Of a DNA stretch of 64,000 nucleotides, positions 1-8,594 are shown in pieces. A program made the translations under genes and the position numbers. The first letter of the stretch is position 1. Every line of letters starts with the position of its first letter. The notes under the pieces are model-generated. The model did not search any database and was not told the DNA's origin. It was given only the letters and a program-made list of their open reading frames with translations. The DNA is from Sphaerisporangium perillae (GTDB lineage: Bacteria > Actinomycetota > Actinomycetes > Streptosporangiales > Streptosporangiaceae): contig NZ_JALLPO010000040.1 of assembly GCF_023276435.1 (NCBI RefSeq), positions 30,733 to 94,732 of the forward strand, in the 5' to 3' direction.

Positions 1-1
1 G

Positions 2-319
2 ACCACCGCTGTGGAGATGCCGGCCGAGGTCATCGCCGCGATGCGCTCGGCTCCCCAGTGGCGAAGCCTCGAAGCCATGGCCCACACCCTGGCCTATGAC
101 ATGGCCGTGATGGGCGACTTCTCCCTGCCCATGCACTGGGCGGCCACTATCTCCGTCCCCACCTTGGTCATCGACGGCACCCACAGTGCCGCCTGGCGAC
201 GGGACGCCGCACAAACGGTCACCGACCTGCTGGCTCACGGTCGGCGCCACAGCGTGGACGCACCACACGACATGGCACCCGACATCCTGGCGCCCCTGCT
301 GGAGCAGTTCCTCCTCTAA
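2..319 (+). CDS. alpha/beta hydrolase, C-terminal part (gene starts before the window)
   Basis: The frame is open to the left edge, so only about the last 105 residues are present. The segment VPTLVIDGTHSAAWRRDAAQ is the typical strand carrying the acidic residue of an alpha/beta hydrolase (usual form: P-t-L-v-i-x-G-x-x-D/S). The later SVDAPHDMAPDILAP carries the likely catalytic His, followed by the usual C-terminal helix that ends in LLEQFLL. In this family the enzyme is a cytosolic esterase, lipase-like hydrolase or haloperoxidase-type protein, and no substrate can be named from the tail alone. The nucleophile elbow lies outside the window. It is followed by decayed sequence, so no operon partner can be named. 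Confidence 0.6.
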   Translation, partial: TTAVEMPAEVIAAMRSAPQWRSLEAMAHTLAYDMAVMGDFSLPMHWAATISVPTLVIDGTHSAAWRRDAAQTVTDLLAHGRRHSVDAPHDMAPDILAPLLEQFLL

Positions 320-696
320 GACCCCGCCCGACGCGCCGGCCATGACGCCCACCGCGCCGCACACGCCGACACCGACCTGCTCAACGCCATCGCGGCAGGC
401 CACAGCCCGATCGAATCGTTGGTCCCGATCTCCCTCGGCCTCCCACCCTCGTCGTGGACACCTCTGACGGCTACCAGCCCGACCTCGCCGCCACCGCCCA
501 ACCGACTCCCGGACTGACAGCCCCCCACCTCGACGGCACCCAGCCCGCGGGTTCCAACGGCGAGGACACCTCCGCCGAGCAGATCCTGGCCGCCCGTGCC
601 GCCGTCGCCCCGGGAAGCCGAGACCCACCTCACACTATTGACCCCGGTATCGAGGTGGCTGGAGGGTGTCGGTGTCAGGGGGATCGGCGTCGACGG
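320..696. other. no intact gene; decayed coding-like stretch
   Basis: No frame runs intact here, but protein-like segments switch frame. One reads LLNAIAAGHSPIESLVPISL, the next VVDTSDGYQPDLAATAQPT, then REAETHLTLLTPVSRWLEGV. This pattern fits a gene broken by frameshifts on the + strand. I cannot name the family. No terminator or RNA gene was seen. Confidence 0.3.
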
Positions 697-1443
697 GTGG
701 GGCTTGTGGAGACGGATCAGGAAAGGCTCGTCCTGCGCGAGCCGTACGCGTCGATCGTGTTATGGGGACGGGTGCTGCTGCTCGTCGTGCTGCTGTGGGG
801 TGGGCTGGTGAGCGTGCTGAGCACAAGTCCCCCGCCCCGCTCCGTCGAGGAGTTCCAGGCCGCGTTGCGGGCGGGCGAGGTCACCTACATCATCGAGCGG
901 GGGTCGGGCCCGTCCTTGAACGACCTGCGCTGGTCCGCCGGGCCGCTGTTCTGGTACCGGGTGGACGGGCTCTGGCACGTGGACGAGCAGGGCGTCGCCG
1001 TCTACGAGTCGGCCGATCTGGCGAAGGACCTGTACGCCGCGAAGGCGCGGCCGTTCGTACGGCACGAGAACAACGGCAACAACTCGCAGGGGATCTTCCC
1101 CGACTGGCCCTTCCAGGTGCCGGTGGCGCACGTGGGGTGGCTGGCCGGGGGCGCCTACGTTCTGGCCTTCCTCGGCATGCTGGGCACGGCGCGGCCCCGC
1201 ATCGGCAACCGCTGGGCGTGGTTCTGGCTCTTCACGGTCGGCCAGGTCGGGGCGATCCTGTTCCTGATGCTGGAGCCCCGGCCTGTGTGGTGGGGAGTCC
1301 ACGAGGAGCTGCCCAGGTCTTCCCAGATGGGCGGCAGGATGGGGTGCCTGGTCTCCATTGGCGTCGCGATCGTCACCGGCCTGGCCGCGTTCGCGATCGG
1401 CGAGGCGGTGAGGCTGCTGGTTTCGGTGGCGACCGGCCCATGA
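697..1443 (+). CDS. hypothetical membrane protein, about four TM segments
   Basis: I do not recognise the family. The N-terminal helix (VLWGRVLLLVVLLWGGLVSV) is followed by an extracytoplasmic-type soluble region of about 110 residues (SVEEFQAALRAGEVTYIIER onward). Three further hydrophobic segments follow: GWLAGGAYVLAFLGML, WAWFWLFTVGQVGAILFLML and VSIGVAIVTGLAAFAIG. The open frame extends upstream to 454, but that part is hydrophilic and decayed-looking, so a GTG at 697 or 706 near the first TM segment is preferred; neither has a strong ribosome site. It probably sits in the cytoplasmic membrane. No neighbour suggests a role. Confidence 0.55.
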   Translation: MGLVETDQERLVLREPYASIVLWGRVLLLVVLLWGGLVSVLSTSPPPRSVEEFQAALRAGEVTYIIERGSGPSLNDLRWSAGPLFWYRVDGLWHVDEQGVAVYESADLAKDLYAAKARPFVRHENNGNNSQGIFPDWPFQVPVAHVGWLAGGAYVLAFLGMLGTARPRIGNRWAWFWLFTVGQVGAILFLMLEPRPVWWGVHEELPRSSQMGGRMGCLVSIGVAIVTGLAAFAIGEAVRLLVSVATGP

Positions 1444-1575
1444 GCCCCGCCGCACGCACCGGCCGCCGGCCTCACCGAGCGGGCGCTCAGCCTCATCGGC
1501 TGAGCGCCGTCGCCCGCGAGGCCGGCCCGCCGCCGTCAGAGCCGGTCCGGAGCGGCGAGGCCGGCGACGGCCTTT

Positions 1576-2166
1576 CTAGAACGGTCGCTGCCGCCCGTCC
1601 TCGGGGTGGACGAGCGTGTTGTGGAAGGACTCGATCAGCCATTTGCCCTGGCGCTTGACGACGATGCTGCTGTTGATCGACAGGGTGACCGGGCTGCAGG
1701 TCGTCTCCGCGCCGTACAGCACGCAGTCCTTCCTGATGATGATCGCCATCGTGGGCGACACGCGGCGGATCTGCTCGGCCAGCCGGAGGATGCGGGTGTT
1801 CTTGAGCTGGTTGTTGAAGTAATGCTGGATCCGGGCGGCTATGACGGTACGGCCGTGCAGATGCTCGCCCCTGATGTTGATGAGGTCGGCGTCGGGGGTG
1901 TACATCGAGGCGTACGCGTTGGCGTCTCCCCGCGCCCAGGCGGCCGCCTGCCGCTTCCAGATCTCGCCCATGGCGATGAGGTCGGGATCGGAACGGCCCG
2001 CCCGGGGCTCCGGCCCGCCGGCCGGCGCCGTGGCCTGCCCCGTACCGGTGACGCCGCCGGCCGGTGTCAGGGCCGCCGCCGGCGTCACGGCGCAGAGGAA
2101 CGCCATCCCCGCTCCGCCGATGAGAACCAGGCCGCCGGCCCATTTCCTGTGTTGGTGAATGCGCAT
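1576..2166 (-). CDS. secreted SnoaL-like/NTF2-fold protein (SgcJ/EcaC type)
   Basis: A signal peptide is visible (basic MRIHQHRKW, hydrophobic GGLVLIGGAGMAFLCAV, then AAALT). The mature part begins with an Ala/Pro/Gly-rich spacer. The NTF2-like domain starts at IAMGEIWKRQAAAWARGDAN and contains YTPDADLINIRGEHLHGR and the closing strand KWLIESFHNTLVHPEDG, which are the hallmarks of SgcJ/EcaC-type SnoaL-like domains. Two cysteines (KDCVLYGAETTCSP) may form a disulfide outside the cell. The family includes small cyclases and hydrolases but also non-enzymatic binders, so a reaction is not assigned. It is a single gene facing away from the divergent dehydrogenase gene at 2438. Confidence 0.8.
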   Translation of the reverse strand: MRIHQHRKWAGGLVLIGGAGMAFLCAVTPAAALTPAGGVTGTGQATAPAGGPEPRAGRSDPDLIAMGEIWKRQAAAWARGDANAYASMYTPDADLINIRGEHLHGRTVIAARIQHYFNNQLKNTRILRLAEQIRRVSPTMAIIIRKDCVLYGAETTCSPVTLSINSSIVVKRQGKWLIESFHNTLVHPEDGRQRPF

Positions 2167-2169
2167 TCA
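2156..2169. promoter_or_regulatory. 14-bp perfect palindrome over a start codon
   Basis: TGAATGC followed by GCATTCA forms a perfect inverted repeat that includes the ATG of the secreted SnoaL-like gene. It could be an operator or a hairpin that affects initiation, or chance. No protein partner is evident. Confidence 0.25.
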
Positions 2170-2437
2170 TGCCCCCGTTTACGTGCACCTGCAGCAAACA
2201 TATATGCGCTTCGCCTTATTAGCGGCTAACACGACCACGTGTCCTCTTGACCGCCAGGGGATATCACGGTACTCCCCCCCTTTCAGCAGCATGTCCGGAC
2301 AAGGACGACCTGTTACCTCCGATTATGGATATCGCACCGCAGCTCCCCCAACGAACCTTCATCTCGGCCTTTCTCCAGCGAGTCTTCGCCGCCGCCGGTG
2401 AAAGGCCCGCGACAATGGCGGCAAGGGGGGATGACAT

Positions 2438-3328
2438 ATGCAGATAGCCGTCCTTGGGATGGGCAACATGGGCCGGGCGGTGGCCGGGCGCCTGGTCTCG
2501 CACCGGCACGAGGTCACGGTCTGGAACCGGACGCCGGGGAAGGCCGCGGAGGTGATCGAAGCCGGCGCGACAGAGGCGTCGTCGCCGGCGGAGGCCGCGC
2601 AGGGCGTCGACGCGGTGATGATGTCGCTCGCCGACGATCGGGCCGCCCTCGAGGTCATGGGACAACTGACCGGGCTCGGATCCGGCCCGGACGCGCCGAT
2701 CATCGTCGACATGAGCACCGTCGCACCGGACACCTCCCGCAAGCTCGCGGACATGGCACCAGGAAACCGGTTCGTGGCCGCGCCGATCATCGCGGCGCCG
2801 AAGACCGTTCTTGAGGGCATGGCCTCGGGCCTGCTGGGCGGCGACCGGCGCCTGGTCGACCACCTGGAGCCGCTCTGGTCGCGGATCTTCAACGTCCACT
2901 GGTACTGCGGCGAGGACCCCGGCAGCGCGGCGACGTTCAAGCTGCTCAACAACTACCTGCTGATGGCCGAGATCGCCCTGGTCGCCGAGGTGGTGGCCAC
3001 GGCGGAGGCCGCGGCGCTCGACACCAAGCTGCTGCGCGAGGTCCTCGACCAGTGGCCCACCATCCCGGTCGGCATCCGCAACCGGCTCGACGACCTCATC
3101 AGCGGCGACCACCGGGGATGGTTCTCCACCCGGCTCGGCGCCAAGGACGTCGGGCACCTGGTGCAGGTGGCGGAGTCCAACGGGCTCGAGCTGCCCATCG
3201 CCCGGCTGGTCGGGCAGCGGTACGAGCAGGCGGCGGAGCACGCGGGGAGCCAGGCCGACATCGCCGCGGTCGTGGAGGTGCTCCGCGCCGAGCGCCGGCC
3301 GAAGCCGTCGACCGCGAGCCCGGCATGA
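2438..3328 (+). CDS. NAD(P)-dependent 6PGDH/beta-hydroxyacid dehydrogenase-type oxidoreductase (imine reductase-like)
   Basis: The N-terminal Rossmann motif GMGNMG and the NADP-type loop WNRTPGKA are clear. The 296-aa length matches the beta-hydroxyacid dehydrogenase/imine reductase superfamily. The conserved Lys of the family lies in GSAATFKLLNNYLL at the start of the long inter-domain helix, and a helical C-terminal dimerisation domain follows. Members reduce or oxidise 3-hydroxyacids, glyoxylate-type substrates or cyclic imines, so the substrate is open. A good ribosome site (AAGGGGGG) precedes the ATG. The SDR gene follows after 49 bp in the same direction, suggesting a two-gene redox operon. 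The 270 bp upstream hold no gene and probably the promoter. Confidence 0.85.
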   Translation: MQIAVLGMGNMGRAVAGRLVSHRHEVTVWNRTPGKAAEVIEAGATEASSPAEAAQGVDAVMMSLADDRAALEVMGQLTGLGSGPDAPIIVDMSTVAPDTSRKLADMAPGNRFVAAPIIAAPKTVLEGMASGLLGGDRRLVDHLEPLWSRIFNVHWYCGEDPGSAATFKLLNNYLLMAEIALVAEVVATAEAAALDTKLLREVLDQWPTIPVGIRNRLDDLISGDHRGWFSTRLGAKDVGHLVQVAESNGLELPIARLVGQRYEQAAEHAGSQADIAAVVEVLRAERRPKPSTASPA

Positions 3329-3377
3329 GCCGGGAGATCGCCGGGGCGGCCGAGAACGCGCGAAACGGCAGGCGGCC

Positions 3378-4133
3378 ATGACGGGCGACGGCGCCACCCG
3401 GCGCGCGACGGCGCTGGTCACAGGCGGCAACCAGGGAATCGGGCGCGAGATCGTCGCGCAGCTGGCCGGGCGGGGCATGACCGTGCTGCTCGGCGCCAGG
3501 GATCTGGGCCGGGGCGAGGAGGCCGCGGCCGGCCTGCGGTCCCGCGAGGCCGACGTGCGCGCGGTCCAGCTCGACGTGACCGACGCCAAGTCGGTCGCGG
3601 CCGCCGCGCGACACGTCGACGAGGAGTTCGGCGTGCTCGACGTCCTGGTCAACAATGCCGGGATCCTCGGCGACGTCGCCGGGCAGGATCCCTGCGAGGC
3701 CGACCTGGACGTCATCAGGGAGGTGTTCGAGACCAACGTCTTCGGCGTGGTCCGCGTGACCACCGCGATGATCCCGCTGCTGCTGCTCTCGTCCGCGGGG
3801 CGCATCGTCAACGTCACCAGCGGCCTCGGTTCGCTGACACTGATGGGCGATCCGGCGGGCCACTTCGCCCGCCGGCCGCCCTCGGCGGCGTACGTCCCGT
3901 CCAAGACGGCGCTCAACTCGCTCACCGTGCAGTACGCCAATGCGCTCCGCCCGCACGGGATCCTCGTGAACGCGGCGGATCCCGGCCTGTGCGCCACCGC
4001 CTTCACCAGGGGCGTTCCCGGCGTCACGCGCAGCGCGGCCGACGGCGCCGCGATCGCGGTGCGGCTCGCCACCCTCGGCGACGACGGCCCGACGGGCGGC
4101 TGCTTCGGAGACGACGGCCCCATCCCGTGGTAG
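3378..4133 (+). CDS. short-chain dehydrogenase/reductase (SDR)
   Basis: All classical SDR motifs are present: TGGNQGIG cofactor loop, the NNAG strand, a catalytic Ser in VNVTSGLGSLT, and YVPSK (Tyr and Lys, YxxxK). Length (251 aa) is normal. The end (GCFGDDGPIPW) matches plant-carbonyl-reductase-like SDRs, which often act as NADPH-dependent ketone or aldehyde reductases. It lies 49 bp behind the beta-hydroxyacid dehydrogenase-type gene and is likely cotranscribed. The loop between catalytic Ser and Tyr (GDPAGHFARRPPSAA) is somewhat long. Substrate not assignable from sequence. Confidence 0.88.
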   Translation: MTGDGATRRATALVTGGNQGIGREIVAQLAGRGMTVLLGARDLGRGEEAAAGLRSREADVRAVQLDVTDAKSVAAAARHVDEEFGVLDVLVNNAGILGDVAGQDPCEADLDVIREVFETNVFGVVRVTTAMIPLLLLSSAGRIVNVTSGLGSLTLMGDPAGHFARRPPSAAYVPSKTALNSLTVQYANALRPHGILVNAADPGLCATAFTRGVPGVTRSAADGAAIAVRLATLGDDGPTGGCFGDDGPIPW

Positions 4134-4183
4134 CGGCCGTCCCGGGGGTCTGGCAAATCAGGCCGCCCGGGACGGCACGGCCG

Positions 4184-4348
4184 TCAGCTAGCGGCGATCC
4201 ACCAGGCGGACAGCAGGTGGAGGACGGCGAGCACCCCGGCGGTGACGACCACGCCGGGGACGCGTCGCAGGAGCCCGAGCATCGCGTCGGCCGCCTGTGC
4301 CAGGCCGGAGACCAACAGCAGCGGACCGAGCGCGGCCTGGCCGCACAC
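4184..4348 (-). pseudogene. possible remnant of a small membrane protein
   Basis: One minus-strand frame reads as two hydrophobic helices (PLLLVSGLAQAADAML, then VVVTAGVLAVLHLLSAWWIA) ending in a stop, about 54 residues from a GTG. No ribosome site is seen, and the same frame continues upstream as basic low-complexity sequence without a start. It resembles the last two helices of small four-helix membrane proteins. I treat it as a remnant; otherwise the 330 bp between the SDR and beta-helix genes contain nothing recognised. Confidence 0.25.
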
Positions 4349-4465
4349 GCCGGCCTGCCCACCTGAGAATGGACGCGGCCGGCGAGACGGACGAGGGCGG
4401 ACGGCTCGATGGGACGGGGCGGACGCGGGGCGGCGCGGCGGACGGTCACCGTCCCGGGGAACGGA

Positions 4466-5686
4466 TCAGTAGCCGCGGGTCAGGCGCACCCCGGATCCGG
4501 TGACGCGCGGGTTGCCGACGTTGTCGACGAGATTACCGGTGGAGGCGATGGACATCCCGTCGCCCTGCCCCTTCTCGAACAGCATCCCGGTCTCGCGCCT
4601 GGTCCCCTGGCCGAGGATGGTGTTGCCGGTCACCGAGGCGTGCCCCGTGCCGTAGTTGACCTCGTCGAGGGCGAGGTAGACGAAGTCGGTGTGCGGGGGC
4701 AGCGCGCCGGTGAGGGTACGGGCACGCACCGGAGGCGCCATCCCGAGCTTGCGCGCCTTGCCGTAGCCGGCGAGGACGTCCGGCGGCGGCAGGAACCGGT
4801 GGATCCGGTTGTTGGAGATCGTGGTGTTCGCCTCACCCTGCAGGTCGCAGCGGACACCGTAGTAGGTCTGGTTCGCGGCGCCCTCCCCACCGAAGTCCTC
4901 GATGTAGTTGTTCTGGATCGAGGTGCCGAAGCACCGGTGAGCGTCGATCGCGTGCTTCGGCGTCCCGTACAGGTGCAGGTCGCTGAACGTCCACCCGGCC
5001 GCGTTGTCCGATTCGATGGCGCTCGCGCCGCTGAAGCCGATCCAGGAGCGCTGGAAGGTCCAGTCGGTGACGGAGTTGCCCGGGTCGACCACCTTGAGAC
5101 CCGAGCCGCCGGCCCCTTCGATGTCGACGTCGCTGATCACGCTGTTCACCATGGTGTTCCGCAGCAGGGTGCCGTTCTTGGACGGGTTGCTGATGCGGAT
5201 GCCGTCGGAGGGCGCGCCGTAGATGTCGACGTCGTAGACTCGGGCGTTCCACGATCGCAGCATCAGGCCGACGGTGCCGGTGTTGTTGTCCCGGTTGCCG
5301 TCGAGCGTGAGCCGCTCGATGCGCACCGTGTCCGAGCTGTACTCGGCGTCGGTGACCCACGACTCGGAGGCCAGCATGGCCGGCAGGTTCGCGCCGTCCG
5401 CCTGTTTGATCACCGTTCCCGCCTTCGCGTCGCCGCGGTAGGTCCGGCGGTCGAGCAGGGTGATCGTCGCGTTGATCAGGCACGGTCCCTTGAAGACGAC
5501 CTCGTCTCCGTCCTTGGAGGAGTCGATCGCGGCCTGCATGGTCTTCGCGTCGTCGGCCGTGTTCGCACAGGTGGCGTCCACCCGGGTGGCGGAGGCCGGG
5601 AGCAGCGGAAGGGCCACCGCGATGCCGGTGGCGGCCAGTGCCAATGCGAGGGCGCCCGCCACGGGGCGGAGGCGTAAGTGAGGCAC
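4466..5686 (-). CDS. secreted right-handed parallel beta-helix protein (pectate-lyase-like fold)
   Basis: A GTG start is chosen because AAAGGGGAC lies 7-8 nt upstream and the product then begins with a signal peptide (VPHLRLRPVAG, hydrophobic ALALALAATGIAVALPLL, cleavage near ASA). The open frame extends 34 codons further but without signal character. The mature protein starts with the usual glycan-lyase-type entry (TMQAAIDSSKDGDEVVFKGP) and then has beta-helix coils rich in N and G: RIERLTLDGNRDNNTG, YDVDIYGAPSDGIRISN, ISDVDIEGAGGSGLKVV, ISNNRIHRF, ASVTGNTILGQG. Such proteins bind or cleave polysaccharides outside the cell. No catalytic residues can be assigned, so a specific lyase activity is not claimed. 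Confidence 0.8.
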   Translation of the reverse strand: MPHLRLRPVAGALALALAATGIAVALPLLPASATRVDATCANTADDAKTMQAAIDSSKDGDEVVFKGPCLINATITLLDRRTYRGDAKAGTVIKQADGANLPAMLASESWVTDAEYSSDTVRIERLTLDGNRDNNTGTVGLMLRSWNARVYDVDIYGAPSDGIRISNPSKNGTLLRNTMVNSVISDVDIEGAGGSGLKVVDPGNSVTDWTFQRSWIGFSGASAIESDNAAGWTFSDLHLYGTPKHAIDAHRCFGTSIQNNYIEDFGGEGAANQTYYGVRCDLQGEANTTISNNRIHRFLPPPDVLAGYGKARKLGMAPPVRARTLTGALPPHTDFVYLALDEVNYGTGHASVTGNTILGQGTRRETGMLFEKGQGDGMSIASTGNLVDNVGNPRVTGSGVRLTRGY

Positions 5687-5868
5687 GTTCTGTCCCCTTT
5701 GGAAGTCTGTTGGAAGAACTCGGGGGCAGAACGCGATCCGCGCGCGGAGATCCCCGTCTCCCGCAATGTCCCCGCTCGGGATCATCATGGCAGGTTCCCC
5801 GGCAATTCGTGATCTATCGGAAGCTCACGACGGCGTGCCGCCGGTACACGCCGGGAGGCCGACGGCCC

Positions 5869-6207
5869 TTAGACGAGATGGCCTGTACGGAAGGAGAAGC
5901 GGGCGACCTGAGGGGCCCAATCTCGATAGACCGTGAGTTCGGTCGGCAGCCGCGTGGTGCCGAGCGTGCGGCTGACGGCCGTGTCGAGCCGCTGCCATGC
6001 CGCGAGGTCTCGAGGCGGAGTGGGGTGCGGTCGCCGTCCTCGGTGGCCGTTCGGCGAGGCGGGGGTACGCAGATGGGCCCGGATGAGCTCCGGGAACGTG
6101 CCGGTCTGGGAACGGGCCATCAGGTACGGCTGCCAGCTCATCTCCGACACGCTGCCCAGGCTGCACCACATCGCGCCCAGGACCCAGGACGAATCACGCG
6201 CGGTCAC
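5869..6207 (-). pseudogene. hypothetical ORF, probably a gene fragment
   Basis: The frame encodes about 112 residues. The first part (SWVLGAMWCSLGSVSEMSWQ, FPELIRAHLRT) and the last part (AWQRLDTAVSRTLGTTRLPT followed by ELTVYRDW) look like real protein joined by a Pro/Arg-rich segment. The LPxELTVYR pattern recalls the first strand of ADP-ribosyltransferase-like toxins (usual form VYRG), but the rest of that fold is missing. It ends early at HLV-stop. A degraded or truncated gene is the best reading. The flanks 5687-5868 and 6208-6304 show no gene. Confidence 0.3.
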
Positions 6208-6304
6208 CCACTACGGCCGGGATAACGCCGGCCTGGGGAACCGCAGCGACCGGACGAGGGGCATCTCCGCTGCCAGCACCTAATCGGATCCGGACGCAGA
6301 ACCA

Positions 6305-6340
6305 GTGGAGCCCGAGGCGACGGTTCGCCTCGGGCTCCAC
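6305..6340. terminator. perfect 16-bp hairpin, terminator-like
   Basis: A 16-bp perfect stem with a CGGT loop; the left arm is GTGGAGCCCGAGGCGA. It lies 15 bp past the stop of the MurG-like remnant on the minus strand and has no T tract, as is common for actinomycete terminators. It could serve transcripts from either side. Confidence 0.55.
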
Positions 6341-6354
6341 CACGTACGCAGACG

Positions 6355-6831
6355 TCAGCAGCCCGCGGCAGACAGCACGACGTCGACGAGCCGGTCAGCC
6401 GCGTCAGGCCTACCGTGCGCCCGCGCCCGCTCCGCGATCGCGGCACGCCGACCCGGATCCGTAAGCAGCGGAGCCAGGGCCTGCCGCAGGGCCTCCGCGG
6501 AAACCTCGCCGAGCACGGCCACCGCGGCGCCGTCCTCGGCCAGGTGCCGCGCGTTGTGCGCCTGCTCGTTACCTGCGGAGGAGGCAAGGGGAACGAACAT
6601 AGCCGCCTTGCCCAGCGCAGTCACCTCTGCGATCGTCCCCGCGCCGCTGCGGGAGATCAACACGTCCGCCAAGGCGAGGACGTCGGGCAGTTCGGGCCCG
6701 ACGAAGCCGGTCAGCAGGTAGCGCGCATGCCCGAGGTCGAGCTGCTGCCACACTCGGCGTGGCCGGTCACCGCCGACGTCCTCGGCACCGGCACCGGCAC
6801 CGGCACCGGCGCCGTGCCGCTGCCCTCCGCA
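6355..6831 (-). pseudogene. 5'-truncated MurG/GT28-like glycosyltransferase
   Basis: Only the C-terminal lobe of a MurG-type glycosyltransferase is present. RYLLTGFVGPELPDVLALAD, then VLISRSGAGTIAEVTALGKA and SSAGNEQAHNARHLAEDGAA are the nucleotide-sugar binding and acceptor-side motifs (usual family forms: vISRaGA.ti.Ela..g.P and D.Q..NA..l). The N-terminal lobe is missing; upstream the frame becomes a (GGCACC)n microsatellite coding Gly-Ala repeats, then low-complexity sequence. There is no plausible start. It is likely a dead duplicate of murG or a related transferase, cut or expanded at the microsatellite. The real cell-wall gene would lie elsewhere. Confidence 0.6.
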
Positions 6832-6995
6832 CGTCGCCGCCCGCCCGACTGAACGTGTTCGAGGGCGGGGCGGAGAAGGGATCCGCCGTTGGTAGGGTCG
6901 GTGAGGAGTCGTTCTCAGCAAGGGACCGGCGTCAACCTAAGGTGATACCCCCTCTCCGTGTACGGACGCGTGGCCTGTGGAAGTGGTGATGGCTC

Positions 6996-8594
6996 ATGGA
7001 TTGCGGTGAACGCGGTCTGCGTTCCACCCCCGTGGTCCCGTCATCGGACGCGGCGGGCGGATCCCCGGGAGCGGATACCGGCACGGTCTCCCTCATCCAG
7101 GCCGTGCTGGACGGCATTCCCGCGCAGTCGGCCTGGTACGCGCCAATCCGTGACCAGGACGGCCGGATCACCGACTTCGAGGTGCGGGCGGCCGGCCCGC
7201 ACGCCAGGGACGTGCACGGCCGCACCGGCAAGGAGCTGATCGGCGTACGCGCCCTCGCGTCCTACCCCTCGGTCGCCGGAAGCTCCCTGTGGGAGGGCTA
7301 CCTGCGGGCGATGGAGACCGGCGGCCCCGAGGAGATCGCCCGCTACGTGCACGTGGAGACGGTCGAGGGTGTCGCCCACCGTTCGACCTACACCGTCACG
7401 GCGACGCGCGTCGGCGGCGGGCTGCTCGCCGCCTGGGTCCGCGACGACGACGAGGCGCGGCTGGCGGCCCGGATGGCCCACACCGAGCGTCTGGGCGACC
7501 TGGGATGGGCCTACTGGAACCTGGCCACCGGCCAGGTCGAGTGGTCGGAGCACATGTACGCCATCCACGAGCGCGACCCCGCCGACGGGCCGCTCGACCT
7601 GGAGGGCTACGCCACGATCACGCACGCCGACGACCTGCCCCTGCTCCGTCAGGCGCTGGCCACCATCACCGGCACCGAGGGTGCCCACGAGTTCGAGGTC
7701 CGGGTGCACACCGGCGGCAGGCTGCGGCACCTCCGCATCGTCGGCGAGGCCAACCGGGACGCCGGCGGGCAGGCCCTCGAGGTCCACGGCGTGGCGCAGG
7801 ACATCACCCACTGGCGGCACGCCAACGACCAACTCGCGCTCACCCAGCGGCGGCTGGAGGAGGAGCTCCTGCTCACCGCCGAACTGCAGCACATCATCAT
7901 GCCGGTGCAGGAGAGCCTCCTCACCCTGCCCGGCCTGCGGGTGGGCGTGCGGTACGACGCCGCCCAGACGGCCCTGCTGGGCGGCGACTGGTACCAGGCG
8001 ATGCGGCTGAGCGACGACCAGGTGCTGCTCGCCGTCGGTGACGTCGCGGGCAGCGGCCTGCCCGCCGCCTCGGCCATGGCCAAGCTGCGTCACGCGATCA
8101 CCGGGCTGGCCTTCGCCGACCACGACCCCGACCGCATTCTCGTGGCGCTGAACCGGCTGCTGCGGTGCGTGCGGCCCGACGTGCTGGCCACCGCCGTGGT
8201 CGCCCGGTACAGGCCGGAGGACAGGACGCTGACCTTCACCCACGCCGGCCACCCGCCGATGCTGCTCGTGCGCGGGCACACGGTGCAGCGGGTGCTGCAT
8301 CCGGGAGTGCTTCTCGGCGTCTTCGACGACGCCAGCTATACTCACGCCAACATACGGCTGGAGCCCGACGACATGTTGGTGATGTACACCGACGGTCTGA
8401 TCGAACGCCCAGGTCGTGATCTTTATGAGGGGTTGGACATCTTGGCGGCGACCATCGCCGAGGTGGTGCGCGCAGCGCCCGCCGATCGGCTGTCCGCGGT
8501 CATGGAGGCCCTGGTGCCCAGCAACACCAGCGACGACACCTGCATTCTCGTCGCTCACGTGAAGCCGAACACCGAGGGAGTGCCCGATGTCTGA
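6996..8594 (+). CDS. PAS-domain SpoIIE-type PP2C phosphatase (RsbU-like)
   Basis: The N-terminal 260 residues hold two PAS-like domains. The second has a characteristic PAS core (LGDLGWAYWNLATGQVEWSE, then YATITHADDLPLLRQAL and a PAC end EVHGVAQDITHWRHA). A short coiled linker (LALTQRRLEEELLLTAELQ) leads to a SpoIIE phosphatase domain with the metal-binding GGDWYQAM and GDVAGSGLPAA, HAGHPPMLL, MYTDGLIERPG and SDDTCILVAH. The family dephosphorylates STAS anti-sigma antagonists and thereby frees sigma factors. The downstream STAS gene overlaps by 8 bp, so the pair is translationally coupled and probably substrate and enzyme. The PAS domains may sense a ligand. No kinase of this module is adjacent; a HATPase gene lies 33 kb away. 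Confidence 0.87.
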   Translation: MDCGERGLRSTPVVPSSDAAGGSPGADTGTVSLIQAVLDGIPAQSAWYAPIRDQDGRITDFEVRAAGPHARDVHGRTGKELIGVRALASYPSVAGSSLWEGYLRAMETGGPEEIARYVHVETVEGVAHRSTYTVTATRVGGGLLAAWVRDDDEARLAARMAHTERLGDLGWAYWNLATGQVEWSEHMYAIHERDPADGPLDLEGYATITHADDLPLLRQALATITGTEGAHEFEVRVHTGGRLRHLRIVGEANRDAGGQALEVHGVAQDITHWRHANDQLALTQRRLEEELLLTAELQHIIMPVQESLLTLPGLRVGVRYDAAQTALLGGDWYQAMRLSDDQVLLAVGDVAGSGLPAASAMAKLRHAITGLAFADHDPDRILVALNRLLRCVRPDVLATAVVARYRPEDRTLTFTHAGHPPMLLVRGHTVQRVLHPGVLLGVFDDASYTHANIRLEPDDMLVMYTDGLIERPGRDLYEGLDILAATIAEVVRAAPADRLSAVMEALVPSNTSDDTCILVAHVKPNTEGVPDV

